From JADJNY01 sp046349615 (GTDB lineage Bacteria; Planctomycetota; UBA1135; GCA-002686595): DNA of 64,000 bases. The stretch is from contig JAXMBZ010000002.1 of NCBI GenBank assembly GCA_046349615.1, forward strand, positions 186,001-250,000, given 5' to 3'. Both the position numbers and the translations under genes were made by a program. Positions within the stretch are counted from its first letter, which is position 1. Each line of letters opens with the position of its first letter. A model generated the notes under the pieces. The model saw only the letters and a list, made by a program, of their open reading frames with translations. It searched no databases and had not been told where the DNA came from. Of the stretch, positions 33,702 through 42,970 are shown one piece after another.

Positions 33702-34624
33702 GCGATCTCGCCGGGCTTCGCGGTCGGCGGGGGAGGCTTCGCGGCCGCGGGGCGCGTGCGCGCGTCGGGGAGCACGTCGCGGCGCCCGCGCCACAGCACG
33801 AGCATCGCCGCGCCGACCGCGACGCCGATCACCGAGAGGATCTGCGACGTCGACACCGCTCCGTCGAACCAGACGCCGCGGATCTCGTCGCCGCGGAAGC
33901 ACTCGACGGTGAAGCGCAAGACGCCGTACGCGATCAGGATCACGAACGTGACCTGGCCCGTGTACCTGCGGTTGCGCAGCATCCAGTAGCCGAGACCCGC
34001 GACGATCAACGCCTTGACCGTCATCCAGTTCTCGGTCGCCCAGAGCACCTTGCCCGCGTTGTGCAGCCCGAACAGGCTGCCGTCGGGCAGCGGATCGGGG
34101 ACGTGCAGCGTGATCGGCCAGGGGAGGTGCTGGAAGCGCTCCGGCACGACGCTCCCGTAGTCGTCGCCGACGAGGAAGCAGCCGACGCGACCGACGGACT
34201 GTCCGACCATGCCCGCGATCAAGCCGAGGTCGAGCGCGTGGAGCGGACGGACCTTCTCGCGCTTCGCCTTCCACATGCCGAACACGATCGCGCCGACCAT
34301 GCCGCCGTACATCGAGAGCCCGCCGTGCCACACCGCGAAGGCCTCCAGCGGATGACGGAGGAAGTCCTCGTTGTCGAGGTCGTGTCCGTCGAAACGGAGG
34401 ATCTGCACGATCACGTAGTGCAGGCGCGCGCCGACCACGACGCCGATCAGGATCCACATCGTGATCGCGGAGTACCGGGCGGCGTCGTGCTCGGGGTCGT
34501 CGCCGTAGCGCTCGGCGAGCTTGGTGTAGACCCAGGAGCCGAGCAGGAAGCCCGCGGCGAGCATGACGCCGAAGGAGCGCAGCGGGATGCCGAGGCCGGG
34601 GATCTCGAAGAGGATCGGGTGCAT
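33698..34624 (-). CDS. lgt: Prolipoprotein diacylglyceryl transferase
   Basis: A 308-residue polytopic inner-membrane enzyme that transfers diacylglycerol to the lipobox Cys of prolipoproteins. Lgt blocks are visible: RSFGVMLAAGFLLG, GVVVGARLHYVI, VWHGGLSMYGGMVGA (HGG motif), and the signature GRVGCFLVGDDYG, followed by GLLRF-like YGVLRFTVECFRGD. Seven membrane helices can be drawn. The C-terminal Pro/Lys-rich tail is extra. It would serve the several lipoproteins in this window. First gene of a minus-strand group with the RNase HII-like gene, overlapping it by 4 nt. Confidence 0.94.
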   Translation of the reverse strand: MHPILFEIPGLGIPLRSFGVMLAAGFLLGSWVYTKLAERYGDDPEHDAARYSAITMWILIGVVVGARLHYVIVQILRFDGHDLDNEDFLRHPLEAFAVWHGGLSMYGGMVGAIVFGMWKAKREKVRPLHALDLGLIAGMVGQSVGRVGCFLVGDDYGSVVPERFQHLPWPITLHVPDPLPDGSLFGLHNAGKVLWATENWMTVKALIVAGLGYWMLRNRRYTGQVTFVILIAYGVLRFTVECFRGDEIRGVWFDGAVSTSQILSVIGVAVGAAMLVLWRGRRDVLPDARTRPAAAKPPPPTAKPGEIA

Positions 34625-34840
34625 GGGGTGGACGCGCTCCGAAGCGAGCGGCGCGGGATTGTAGAGAGACTCGAAGGGGGCCTCGCACGGAAAACCACGT
34701 GCGCGGCGCGCGCTTCCCGCGCACGGAGCGCGCGGCTATCCTGTTCCCCCCAACCGACGCGGGCGCGGGCTCCGTCGGCCGGACGTTGCATCGTCCGAGC
34801 GGCGCGAGGGACGCGCCGTTTGCGTGGAAGGAGCGTGCCG

Positions 34841-35683
34841 ATGAACCAGGGTCCGAGGAACGCGATGCCCCAGGCGAAGGTCTTCGTCGAGGGGCGCTAC
34901 CGGAAGCTCTGCCGCGATCTGCCGCAGACGGTCTTCTTCTGTCCGGAGTGCAAAGGGCACCCGCGGCGGCGCAAGGGCTGCGCGCGCTGCGAGGGCTTCG
35001 GCAAGCTCACGCGGGACTCCGTGCAGGAGCTGATCGGCTGGGTCGCCGGCGCCGCGTTCAAGACGCGGAAGAACAAGTTCCACGGCGCGGGGCGCGAGGA
35101 CGTCGACGTGCGCATGCTCGGCGCGGGACGGCCGTTCGTGCTGGAGCTCGTGAACCCGAAGGTGCACGACGTCGACCTCGCCGCGGTCGAGGCCGAGATC
35201 AACCGCCGCAACGCGGGACGGCTGGAGGTCGTCGGGCTGCACTGGACCGAGAAGAACCGCGTGCGCGTGATCAAGGAGACGCCGCACGCGAAGGAATACG
35301 AGGCCCGCGTCCACGCCGAAGGTCCGATCGATCCCGCGCGCGTGGCCGCGCTCGTCGGTGTCCGGCGCACGATCGTGCAGCAGACGCCCGAGCGCGTCGC
35401 GCACCGCCGCGCGGACAAGGAGCGCGAGCGCTGGATCGAGTTCCTCGCGTTCACGCCGGTCGAGGGCACGCCGGACTGGCTCGTGCGCATGCGCACCGAG
35501 CACGGCACGTACGTGAAGGAGGCGATCAACGGCGAGGGCGGGAGCACGCGCCCCTCGCTCGCCGAACTCGCCGGCGTTCCGTGCACGTGCGCCGAGCTCG
35601 ACGTGCTCGCGATCCTCGACGACCAGGGCGAACCCGAGCCCGAGCGCAAGGCGCCGCTCGCGTTCGGCGCGAACCTCGACTGA
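34841..35683 (+). CDS. pus10: tRNA pseudouridine synthase Pus10-type
   Basis: A 280-residue protein matching the catalytic half of Pus10, which in archaea makes pseudouridine 54/55 in the tRNA T-loop. A four-Cys zinc knuckle (CPEC...CARC, residues about 34-50) comes first. The catalytic block FHGAGREDVDVRMLGAGRPFVLEL follows, with Asp87/Asp89, and the C-terminal GTYVKEAINGEGGSTRPSLAELAGVPCTCAELDVL matches the family's closing motif. It lacks the N-terminal THUMP region of archaeal Pus10. Pus10 is mainly archaeal and eukaryotic, so its presence here is unusual. ATG 34841 has GAAGGAG about 8 nt upstream. Confidence 0.83.
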   Translation: MNQGPRNAMPQAKVFVEGRYRKLCRDLPQTVFFCPECKGHPRRRKGCARCEGFGKLTRDSVQELIGWVAGAAFKTRKNKFHGAGREDVDVRMLGAGRPFVLELVNPKVHDVDLAAVEAEINRRNAGRLEVVGLHWTEKNRVRVIKETPHAKEYEARVHAEGPIDPARVAALVGVRRTIVQQTPERVAHRRADKERERWIEFLAFTPVEGTPDWLVRMRTEHGTYVKEAINGEGGSTRPSLAELAGVPCTCAELDVLAILDDQGEPEPERKAPLAFGANLD

Positions 35684-35729
35684 CGCGCGACGGCTCCCGC
35701 GGATCCTCCGCGCCGCGTACGCTGGAGGC

Positions 35730-38045
35730 ATGCCGTCGCGAAGCCTTCGTCTCCCGTTCGCCTCCCTCGCCCTGTTCCTCGCGTCGTCGGGCACGTTCGC
35801 GGCCTGCGCGGGCGACGCGCGCGAGCGCGAGTTCCGGGGCCCGAGGCCGACGGAAAACGACCTCGACGACGAGGACGAGGAACGCCAGCACGAGCTCCGC
35901 GCCGCGTGGTACGAGGACCTGCATCGCGCCGCGCGCGGCACCGACTGGCGTGCGATCGAGCGCGCCAACTCGAAGGCCGAGCTCGCGCGCCGCAACCAGC
36001 TCGCCGCGTCGCAGCCGCAGTGGCTCGTCGGCCCGTCGAGCTGGAGCGAGGTCGGGAGCCGCAACCAGGCCGGGCGGACGCACTGCGCCGCGCTCGGCGT
36101 CGACGCGGGCGGGAACCCCGCGCTCTACGTCGGCACGGACAAGGGCGGGCTCTGGCGCGGCACGCTCGGGGGCACGAACTGGACGCCGCTCGGCGACAAC
36201 GTGTTCGGCGGCGTGCACGAGCTCGCCGTGCTGCCCGGCGAGCACGCGGGCGAACCGGACTTCCTGCTCGTCGCGACGAACGGCGGGCTCGTGCACGCGT
36301 CGCGCGACGGCGGCGCCACGTGGCAGGTGCCCGCCGGACTGCCCGCGTTCTCGAGCGTCCGCGCGGTGCGCACGCAGGGCGACGCGCAGCGCACGATCCT
36401 CGTGCTCGGCACGCACAACGTGCTCGGCACCAAGTCGTCGGTGTGGGGCTCGAGCGACTGGGGCCGCACGTTCACGCAGCGCTGGATCGGCACGAACAAC
36501 TGGGCGGGCGGGCTCTGGGTGCCGCGCGCGGGCGCTCTCGCCGCGACGAACGCGTACCTGCTCGACCGCGGCCAGCTCTGGACGTCGACGAACGGCGGAG
36601 CGAGCTTCACCGCGGGCGTGACGATCGACGCGACGGCGACGAAGGGCGTCCTGTGCGGGAGCGAGGCGGGCGGACCGACCTTGTACGCGGCGCTCCTCGT
36701 GTCGAACGTGTGGAAGCTCCACCGCTCCACGAACGGCGGCGCGAGCTTCACCTACGTCGCGGACGTGGCGAACTCGTTCTACGAGACGCTGACCGCGTCG
36801 ATCGTGAACGCGAACCTCGTGATGTACGGCGGGCTCGAGGTGTGGCGGTCGACGAACGCCGGCGCGTCGTTCACGCGCGTCAACACGTGGGGTTCGTACT
36901 ACGGGGATCCGCTCCACAAGCTGCACGCCGACAGCTTCGGCATCGACGTCGTCCCCGACCCCGCGGGCGTGCCCGGCGCGGAGAACTGGTACGTCGCGAC
37001 GGACGGCGGCACGTACGTCAGCACGAACGGCGGCGCCGCCGTGACGAACCTCTGCATGTCCGGGATCGGCATCGGGCAGTACTACTCGACGTTGACCTCG
37101 CGCACGACGCCGAACTTGTGCCTCGCGGGCGCGCAGGACCAGGGCTACCAACGCGGCGTCGTGCAGCCGCCGATCGCGAGCGGACCGTCGACGGACTTCA
37201 CGCAGCTCATCAGCGGCGACTACGGGCACCTGACGAGCGGCGACGGCTCGCACGCGTTCGTCTACTGCACGTATCCGGGGTTCGTGCTCGTGCAGGTCGG
37301 CGAGTCGACTCCGAGCCTGGTCGCCCAGCTCTCGTTCCCGACCGGAGCGACGAATGCGTGGCTGCCGCCCGTCGTCGCGGACCCGCTCGACGTCACGCGC
37401 TTCTTCTTCCTCGGGAGCCGCCTCTACCGCTACACGCGCACCGGGGCGAGCACGTGGACCAGCGCGCAGTGGTCGACGCAGGACTTCACCGCCGGCGGCG
37501 GCGCGTGGATGTCCGCGCTCGATTTCGCGCCGACGAACGCGCAGCGCGCGTACGCCGTGAACGACGTCGGGCGCTTCTTCGCCTCGACGGATCACGGCGT
37601 CACGTGGACGCTGTCGTCGTCCGTCGGTCCGGGCGCGCAGTACTTCTACGGACAGGACGTCGAGGTCCATCCGACGAACCCCTTGATCGCCGTCGCGGGC
37701 GGTTCCGGGTACAGCACCGCCCCCGTGCGTCGCACCTCGGACGGAGGCGCGACGTGGACCCCGTTCTCCGTCGGGCTCCCGTCGACTCTGGTCTACGACC
37801 TCGCGTGGGCCACGGACGGGAGCGACGACCTCTACGCGGCGACCGAGTCGGGGCCGTACCGATACGACGCGCAGCACTTCACGTGGCTCGCGATTTCGGA
37901 GAACCGCACGCCGATCACGACCTACTGGTCGGTCGAGATCGTCGATCAGGGCCGGACGGCGCGCTTCGGCACGTACGGGCGCGGGATCTGGGATTACGCG
38001 CTCCCGCCGCCGCCGCCGATCTACGTCCGGCCGCTCCGGTTCTGA
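35730..38045 (+). CDS. Secreted sialidase/sortilin-type beta-propeller protein
   Basis: A 771-residue exported protein; the signal (LALFLASSGTFAAC) may be a lipoprotein signal. After an acidic linker (NDLDDEDEERQ) come many BNR/Asp-box-like repeats of the sialidase/VPS10 kind: WTSTNGGASF, HRSTNGGASF, RTSDGGATW, ASTDHGVTW. The end FGTYGRGIWDYALPPPP is typical of secreted propellers with a following sorting region, but here the protein simply ends in a Pro-rich tail and lacks the IDW domain found in two other secreted proteins. Catalytic sialidase residues are not evident. It starts 46 bp after pus10 and may be co-transcribed. Confidence 0.82.
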   Translation: MPSRSLRLPFASLALFLASSGTFAACAGDAREREFRGPRPTENDLDDEDEERQHELRAAWYEDLHRAARGTDWRAIERANSKAELARRNQLAASQPQWLVGPSSWSEVGSRNQAGRTHCAALGVDAGGNPALYVGTDKGGLWRGTLGGTNWTPLGDNVFGGVHELAVLPGEHAGEPDFLLVATNGGLVHASRDGGATWQVPAGLPAFSSVRAVRTQGDAQRTILVLGTHNVLGTKSSVWGSSDWGRTFTQRWIGTNNWAGGLWVPRAGALAATNAYLLDRGQLWTSTNGGASFTAGVTIDATATKGVLCGSEAGGPTLYAALLVSNVWKLHRSTNGGASFTYVADVANSFYETLTASIVNANLVMYGGLEVWRSTNAGASFTRVNTWGSYYGDPLHKLHADSFGIDVVPDPAGVPGAENWYVATDGGTYVSTNGGAAVTNLCMSGIGIGQYYSTLTSRTTPNLCLAGAQDQGYQRGVVQPPIASGPSTDFTQLISGDYGHLTSGDGSHAFVYCTYPGFVLVQVGESTPSLVAQLSFPTGATNAWLPPVVADPLDVTRFFFLGSRLYRYTRTGASTWTSAQWSTQDFTAGGGAWMSALDFAPTNAQRAYAVNDVGRFFASTDHGVTWTLSSSVGPGAQYFYGQDVEVHPTNPLIAVAGGSGYSTAPVRRTSDGGATWTPFSVGLPSTLVYDLAWATDGSDDLYAATESGPYRYDAQHFTWLAISENRTPITTYWSVEIVDQGRTARFGTYGRGIWDYALPPPPPIYVRPLRF

Positions 38046-38057
38046 CGGAGGGCGCGT

Positions 38058-38540
38058 TCAGACGACGACGCCGAGGATCTCCGACTCGAACGCCAGCTCG
38101 CCGTTCCAGAAGCCCTGCGCGTAGTACGTGAAGAGCGACCTGCGGATCCGGCGCGGCTCGGCGACGAAGAGCATGCGGCCGGCGGGCTGCACGAGCCCGC
38201 GGAAGCGCGTCGAGTCCGTTCCGCCGAAGCCGAGGAACACGTCGTCGCCTTCGTGATGGTGCTTCTTGTAGTCGTACGAGCAGAGCTGCGCCGCCGTCTC
38301 GATCATCAGCACGCCGGGGAAGATCGGGCGCCCCGGGATGTGGTCCGCGCACCACCAGTCGTCCGCGCGGATCTCCTTGAACCCGACGATCTTCTGCGAG
38401 CCCGGCTCGCGCTCGAGCACGCCGTCGAGGAGCGCGAAGCGGCCGCCGTGCTGGAGGACGCCGGGGTAGATGTCGGACTTCTTCGCGGCGACGCGCGCGA
38501 GGTCGATCGTCGCGGGGTCGAGGAGCGGCGTGCTGGGCAT
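38058..38540 (-). CDS. FabZ-like hot-dog (3-hydroxyacyl-ACP dehydratase family) protein
   Basis: A 160-residue single hot-dog domain protein. The FabZ/FabA active-site strand is recognisable: DHIPGRPIFPGVLMIETAAQLCSYD, with His in the place of FabZ GHFPG and Glu in MIETAAQ as in MxEAxAQ. The usual Gly before His is Asp. The N-terminus differs from true FabZ. It could act on acyl-ACP in fatty acid or polyketide-like synthesis; the substrate is not known. Start ATG 38540. It is convergent with the propeller gene (12-bp gap) and divergent from the PLP-enzyme gene (126 bp). Confidence 0.78.
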   Translation of the reverse strand: MPSTPLLDPATIDLARVAAKKSDIYPGVLQHGGRFALLDGVLEREPGSQKIVGFKEIRADDWWCADHIPGRPIFPGVLMIETAAQLCSYDYKKHHHEGDDVFLGFGGTDSTRFRGLVQPAGRMLFVAEPRRIRRSLFTYYAQGFWNGELAFESEILGVVV

Positions 38541-38666
38541 GGAGGGCCTCGGTGGGGGGGACGGGGCGCGGAGTCTACGGCCCGACGAGCGCGTCGCAAC
38601 CCTCGCGCGGCGCGGGCTCACCCGGCCTCCGCTCGGCCCCGCGCGTCCGCTACGCTCTCGCGCGCC

Positions 38667-39860
38667 ATGAGCTCCCGCCCCGAGATCGACCGCGCGCTCC
38701 ACCCCGCGTCCCTCTGCATCCACGCGGGCTGGCGCGCGAATTCCGCGCGGAAAGACGTCGTGCTCCCGATCTCCCAGGCCGCGACGTTCCTGCTCGACGA
38801 CGCGTCGTACGCGGCGATGCTCGAGGGCCGCATCGACGAGGCCGAGATCTACACGCGCCTCGGCAACCCGACGCTCGACGCCGTGCAGACGAAGCTCGCG
38901 GCGCTCGAGGGCGCCGAGCACGCGCTCCTCTTCGCGTCGGGCATGGCGGCGATCCACGCGGCGCTGCTGTCGCGCGTGAAGGCCGGGAGCCGCGTCGTCG
39001 CGCAGAAGGAGCTCTACGGATCGTCGTGGGACCTGCTCGAGAACTTCCTGCGCCCGCTCGGCGTCGCGACGGAGTTCGTCGACCTCGACGACGCCGGCGC
39101 GCGCAAGGCGGCGCTAGCGAAGGGTTGCGACGTCGTCTACTGCGAGAGCGTGTCGAACCCGACGCTCTCCGTCGCGGACGTTCCCGCGATCGCGAAGGAC
39201 GCGCGCGCGGCCGGCGCAATCACGATCGTCGACGCGACGTTCGCGACGCCGCTCCTGCAGAAGCCGCTCGAGCTCGGCGCGGACCTCGTCGTGCATTCCG
39301 CGACGAAGTACCTCGCCGGTCACAGCGACGTGATCGGCGGCGTCGTGCTCGGCTCGCGCGAGCGATTGAAGCCCGTGTACCGCTGGCTGCAGCTCGCGGG
39401 CGGCTGCATGGACCCGCACGCGGCGTTCCTGCTCGACCGCGGGCTCAAGACGCTGCCGTTGCGGATGAAGGCGCACGTCGAGAACGCCTGCGAGCTCGCG
39501 CGCTTCCTCTCCCGGCACCCGAAGGTCGAGCGCGTGCTCTTCCCCGGCCTCGAGTCGCACCCGTCGCACGGACGAGCGCGCACGCTGCTCGCGGGGCCGG
39601 GCGGGATGGTGAGCTGCGTGGTGAAGGGCGGCGACGCGGCGGCGCTCGCGTGCCTGCGGCGGTTGAAGCTCGCGCTGGAAGCGTCGAGCCTCGGCGGCGT
39701 CGAGACGCTCGTCTCCGCGCCGTTCAACACGTCGCACGCGCGCCTCTCGCCCGCGCAGCGCGCCGCCGCCGGCATCCCGCCGGGCTTCCTGCGGATCTCG
39801 GCCGGCATCGAGGACGCGCGCGACCTCGCCCTGGACTTCGAGCAAGCGCTCGCGGGGTGA
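38667..39860 (+). CDS. Cys/Met metabolism PLP-dependent enzyme (cystathionine gamma-synthase/lyase family)
   Basis: A 397-residue fold-type I PLP enzyme. Family features: YTRLGNPTLDAVQTKLAALEGAEHALLFASGMAAI, ELYGSSWDLLENFL, SNPTLSVADVPAI, VDATFATPLLQKPLELGADLVVHSATKYLAGHSDVIGG with the PLP Lys214, and near the C-terminus SLGGVETLVSAP and RISAGIEDARDL. Members include cystathionine gamma-synthase, gamma- and beta-lyases and methionine gamma-lyase; the sequence alone does not fix which. Followed after 43 bp by the M3 peptidase gene on the same strand. Confidence 0.87.
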   Translation: MSSRPEIDRALHPASLCIHAGWRANSARKDVVLPISQAATFLLDDASYAAMLEGRIDEAEIYTRLGNPTLDAVQTKLAALEGAEHALLFASGMAAIHAALLSRVKAGSRVVAQKELYGSSWDLLENFLRPLGVATEFVDLDDAGARKAALAKGCDVVYCESVSNPTLSVADVPAIAKDARAAGAITIVDATFATPLLQKPLELGADLVVHSATKYLAGHSDVIGGVVLGSRERLKPVYRWLQLAGGCMDPHAAFLLDRGLKTLPLRMKAHVENACELARFLSRHPKVERVLFPGLESHPSHGRARTLLAGPGGMVSCVVKGGDAAALACLRRLKLALEASSLGGVETLVSAPFNTSHARLSPAQRAAAGIPPGFLRISAGIEDARDLALDFEQALAG

Positions 39861-39903
39861 GCGGGAGCTTCAACCGGCGCTCTCCGCGCGGCATGCTGCG
39901 CGC

Positions 39904-41793
39904 ATGACGCTGGAGACGACGCGCGCGCTGCTCGACGACCTGAACCACGGCTACGAACGGGTCCACACCGCGAAGGAGGACGCGTTCTGGCGCGCCTACA
40001 TGGGGACGGGCGACGATCCCGACGCGGCGCGCAAGGAGCTCGACGAGAAGGAGATCGCGTGGCAGGGATTCCTGCGTGATCCGGCGAAGCTCGCGCGCGT
40101 CGAGAAGGAGCTGGCGGACGCGAAGGGGGCGCTCGCGGCCGGTTCGGAGGAGCGCGTCGCGCTCGAAGGTTGGCGCGCGACGTTCGCGGCGCACGTGATC
40201 CCGTCCGCGTCCGCGCGCGCGCTCGCCGACGAGATCGTCGAGGCGGAGGGGCGCCTCGCGCGCGAGAGAGCGGCGCTGCAGCTCACGTGCGACGACGGCG
40301 GCGGCACGCCGCGGCCCGCGAGCTCCGTCGAGCTCGGCGTGAAGCTCGCGAGCGATCCGAACGAGGTCGTGCGCCGCTCCGCGTGGGAGGGACTGCGCGC
40401 GATCGAGCCGCACGTGCTCGCGCGCGGCTTCCTCGACGTCGTGCGCATGCGCAATCGCCTGGGGCGCGAGCTCGGCGGCGCCGACTACTACGACTGGAAG
40501 GTGAAGCGCGTCGAGGGCCTCTCGAAGGCCGAGGTCTTCGCGTGGCTCGACGAGCTCGAGGCGCGCACGCGCGACGCCGCGCGCCGCGGGCTCGACGCTC
40601 TGCGAGCGAAGCACGGCGCGAGAGTGACGCCGTGGAACGCGCGCTTCCTCGCGAGCGGCGACGTCTCGAACGAGCAGGACCCGTACTTCCCGTTCGAGAA
40701 GGCGCTCGAGCGCTGGGGGACGAGCTTCTCGGCGCTCGGCATCCGCTACCGCGGCGCGGAGCTCGTGCTCGACCTCGTCGACCGCAAGGGCAAGTACGAG
40801 AACGGCTTCATGCACGGGCCCGTGCCCGCGTGGCGCGAGCACGGGACGCTCCGGCCCGCGCGCATCCAGTTCACCGCGAACGCGATCCCGGGCCTCGTCG
40901 GCGCGGGAAGGCGCGCGACGGACACGCTCTTCCACGAAGGCGGACACGCCGCGCACTTCGCGAACATCGACATGCCGGCGCCGTGCTTCGCGCAGGAGTA
41001 CGCGCCGTCGTCGGTCGCGTTCGCCGAGACGCAGAGCATGTTCCTCGAGAGCCTCCTGCGCGACGCGGACTGGCAGACGCTCCACGCGCGCGATCTCGCC
41101 GGGAACGCGCTCCCCGACGCGCTCGTCGAGAAGGCGATCGAGCGCACGCAGCCGCTCGCCGCGTGGGGCCTGCGCGGCATGCTCGCGATCTGCTTCGCCG
41201 AGCGCGCGTTCTACGAGCTCGACGAGCGCGAGCTCACGGCGGAGCGCGTGCTCGCCGAGCTGCGGCGCGTCGAGCGCGAGCTCCTCTTCCTCGACGACGG
41301 CGCGCCGCGGCCGACGTTGTCCGTGCCGCACCTGCTCTCGGGCGAGTCGTCCGCGTACTACCACGGCTACGTGCTCGCGGAGATCGCGGTCGAGGAGACG
41401 CGCGAGCACTTCGAGGGCCGCGACGGTCACCTCGACGGCAACGCGCGCATCGGACCGGACCTCGAGCGCGCGTACTGGCGGCCGGGGAATTCGCTGTCGT
41501 TCGGCGCCCTGATCGAGCGCCTCACGGGGCGGCCGCTCTCCGCGCGCGCGCTCGCGGAACGCGTGAACCGCACGGTCGACGCCGCGCTCGACGAAGCCCG
41601 CGCCGCGATCCGCGCGGGGCGCGCGCGGGGCCCCGGAAGCGGCGGCGTGCGCCTCGACGCGAAGCTCCGCGTCGTCGACGGACGCGAGACGATCGCGGAG
41701 GCGCGCACGGACGGCGAGTTCGAGGCCGCATGCCGCGCGTTCGAGACCTGGATCGCCGCGCGCGCTCGCGAGCGGCGCTCGCGAGCGAGCTAG
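39904..41793 (+). CDS. M3-family metallopeptidase (oligoendopeptidase-like)
   Basis: A 629-residue cytoplasmic-type zinc peptidase. The zinc motif is HEGGH (His344, Glu345, His348), with the third ligand candidate Glu375 in SVAFAETQSMF, as in M3 oligopeptidases (thimet/PepF group). The N-terminal helical half carries the conserved substrate-cleft pieces (WEGLRAIEPHVLARGFLDVVRMRNRLGRELG, DYYDWKVKRVEGLS). No signal peptide. The family degrades short peptides. Possibly co-transcribed with the PLP-enzyme gene. Confidence 0.88.
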   Translation: MTLETTRALLDDLNHGYERVHTAKEDAFWRAYMGTGDDPDAARKELDEKEIAWQGFLRDPAKLARVEKELADAKGALAAGSEERVALEGWRATFAAHVIPSASARALADEIVEAEGRLARERAALQLTCDDGGGTPRPASSVELGVKLASDPNEVVRRSAWEGLRAIEPHVLARGFLDVVRMRNRLGRELGGADYYDWKVKRVEGLSKAEVFAWLDELEARTRDAARRGLDALRAKHGARVTPWNARFLASGDVSNEQDPYFPFEKALERWGTSFSALGIRYRGAELVLDLVDRKGKYENGFMHGPVPAWREHGTLRPARIQFTANAIPGLVGAGRRATDTLFHEGGHAAHFANIDMPAPCFAQEYAPSSVAFAETQSMFLESLLRDADWQTLHARDLAGNALPDALVEKAIERTQPLAAWGLRGMLAICFAERAFYELDERELTAERVLAELRRVERELLFLDDGAPRPTLSVPHLLSGESSAYYHGYVLAEIAVEETREHFEGRDGHLDGNARIGPDLERAYWRPGNSLSFGALIERLTGRPLSARALAERVNRTVDAALDEARAAIRAGRARGPGSGGVRLDAKLRVVDGRETIAEARTDGEFEAACRAFETWIAARARERRSRAS

Positions 41794-41805
41794 GCGCGCC
41801 GCGGA

Positions 41806-42921
41806 TCAGGGCGCGTGCACGTGCACGGAGATCTCCGCCTCCGCGCCGAGCTCGACCTCCACCGTGACGCGGCCGCTGGTGCGATCGCCGCTGCGCGCTT
41901 CGATGCGCCACGTACCCGGGAGCAGGAACCGCGGTCGTGCGACGCCGTTCGAGTCGGCGACGCTCTCGAACGCGCCGCCCGAATTCGACGTCCCCGTGAC
42001 GACGGCGCCCGGCACGCGCGTCTGGAAGTCGTCGAGCACGACCACCGTCATGCCCGCGACCTCGGGCAGCCGCGCCTCGGGCACGCGCAGCGTCGGCGCA
42101 TGGAAGACGAGCTCGCGCGGGGCGAGGAGCGGCGCGTCGGGCGGGCCGTAGAACAGGCGGTACTCGCCGTCGACGACGTCGCGGATCACGAACGCACCGT
42201 TGACGTCGCACGCGACGGTCGTTCGTGCGCGCGTCCCGACCGCCTCGAGCGTGATCGCCAGCCCTTCCGCCGGTGAGCCATCCGCGAGTCGGGCCTGTCC
42301 GTCGAGGAACCCGGCCGGCGTGAGGGGGAGCGTGACGAACGCGGTGGGGGACGAGCGCACGAGGAGCACGTCCGCGCCGGGCCCGTTGAGCCCCGCGGCC
42401 TCGGCGCGCACGCGGTAGCCCGCGAGCGGGAGCGCGGGCACGTCGAAGGTGCGCTCGCCCTTCTCGAACTCGATGCGCTTCCACGCCGCGCGTTCGCGCC
42501 CTTGGAGGTACTGCGACGCCTCGATCACGAGCGTCCAGCGTTCCGGGAGCGTCGTCCCGCGCCCGCCGACGAGCTCGCCGTGGATGCGGCCGGTCCCGTC
42601 GAAGGAGCCCGCGCCGAGTGCCGGCGGAACCGGGGCCGCGACGCTCTTCGGATCCGCGGGCGCGTGCTCCAGCGCGATTTCGCGGGGTGCGCCCTCGGCA
42701 CGCGACACCTGGGCGTTCGTGGGAGGCGGTGCCTCCGTGCTCGCGGCGGGCTCCCTCGAGTTCAGGACGAGCAGCACCGCCGCGACCACGACGGAGCACG
42801 CGACGAGCGCGCCGACGAGCAGGGACGCGCTGGCGCGGCCGCACCGCGTTGACAGGCCTCGGACGCAGGGCCTAGGCTCGGCCGCGATCCTCTCCGCGCG
42901 CGCTCCATTCGTCTCGATCAT
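41806..42921 (-). CDS. Membrane-anchored carboxypeptidase-regulatory-like protein
   Basis: A 371-residue protein with one N-terminal membrane helix (about residues 33-53, SLLVGALVACSVVVAAVLLVL) and an extracytoplasmic part of three or four beta-sandwich modules. Examples: ALPLAGYRVRAEAAGLNGP; GFLDGQARLADGSPAEGLAITLE followed by VACDVNGAFVIRDVVDGEYRLFY; and a last one with VVLDDFQTRVPGAVVTGTSNSGG. These are carboxypeptidase regulatory-like (SdrD-B/transthyretin) folds without a catalytic domain. Convergent with the peptidase gene (12-bp gap). Start ATG 42921 has no clear ribosome site. Function unknown. Confidence 0.75.
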   Translation of the reverse strand: MIETNGARAERIAAEPRPCVRGLSTRCGRASASLLVGALVACSVVVAAVLLVLNSREPAASTEAPPPTNAQVSRAEGAPREIALEHAPADPKSVAAPVPPALGAGSFDGTGRIHGELVGGRGTTLPERWTLVIEASQYLQGRERAAWKRIEFEKGERTFDVPALPLAGYRVRAEAAGLNGPGADVLLVRSSPTAFVTLPLTPAGFLDGQARLADGSPAEGLAITLEAVGTRARTTVACDVNGAFVIRDVVDGEYRLFYGPPDAPLLAPRELVFHAPTLRVPEARLPEVAGMTVVVLDDFQTRVPGAVVTGTSNSGGAFESVADSNGVARPRFLLPGTWRIEARSGDRTSGRVTVEVELGAEAEISVHVHAP

Positions 42922-42970
42922 CGAGCGAAGGATCCTACGCATCGAGCGCGCGGAGCGGAAGCGACCCCGC

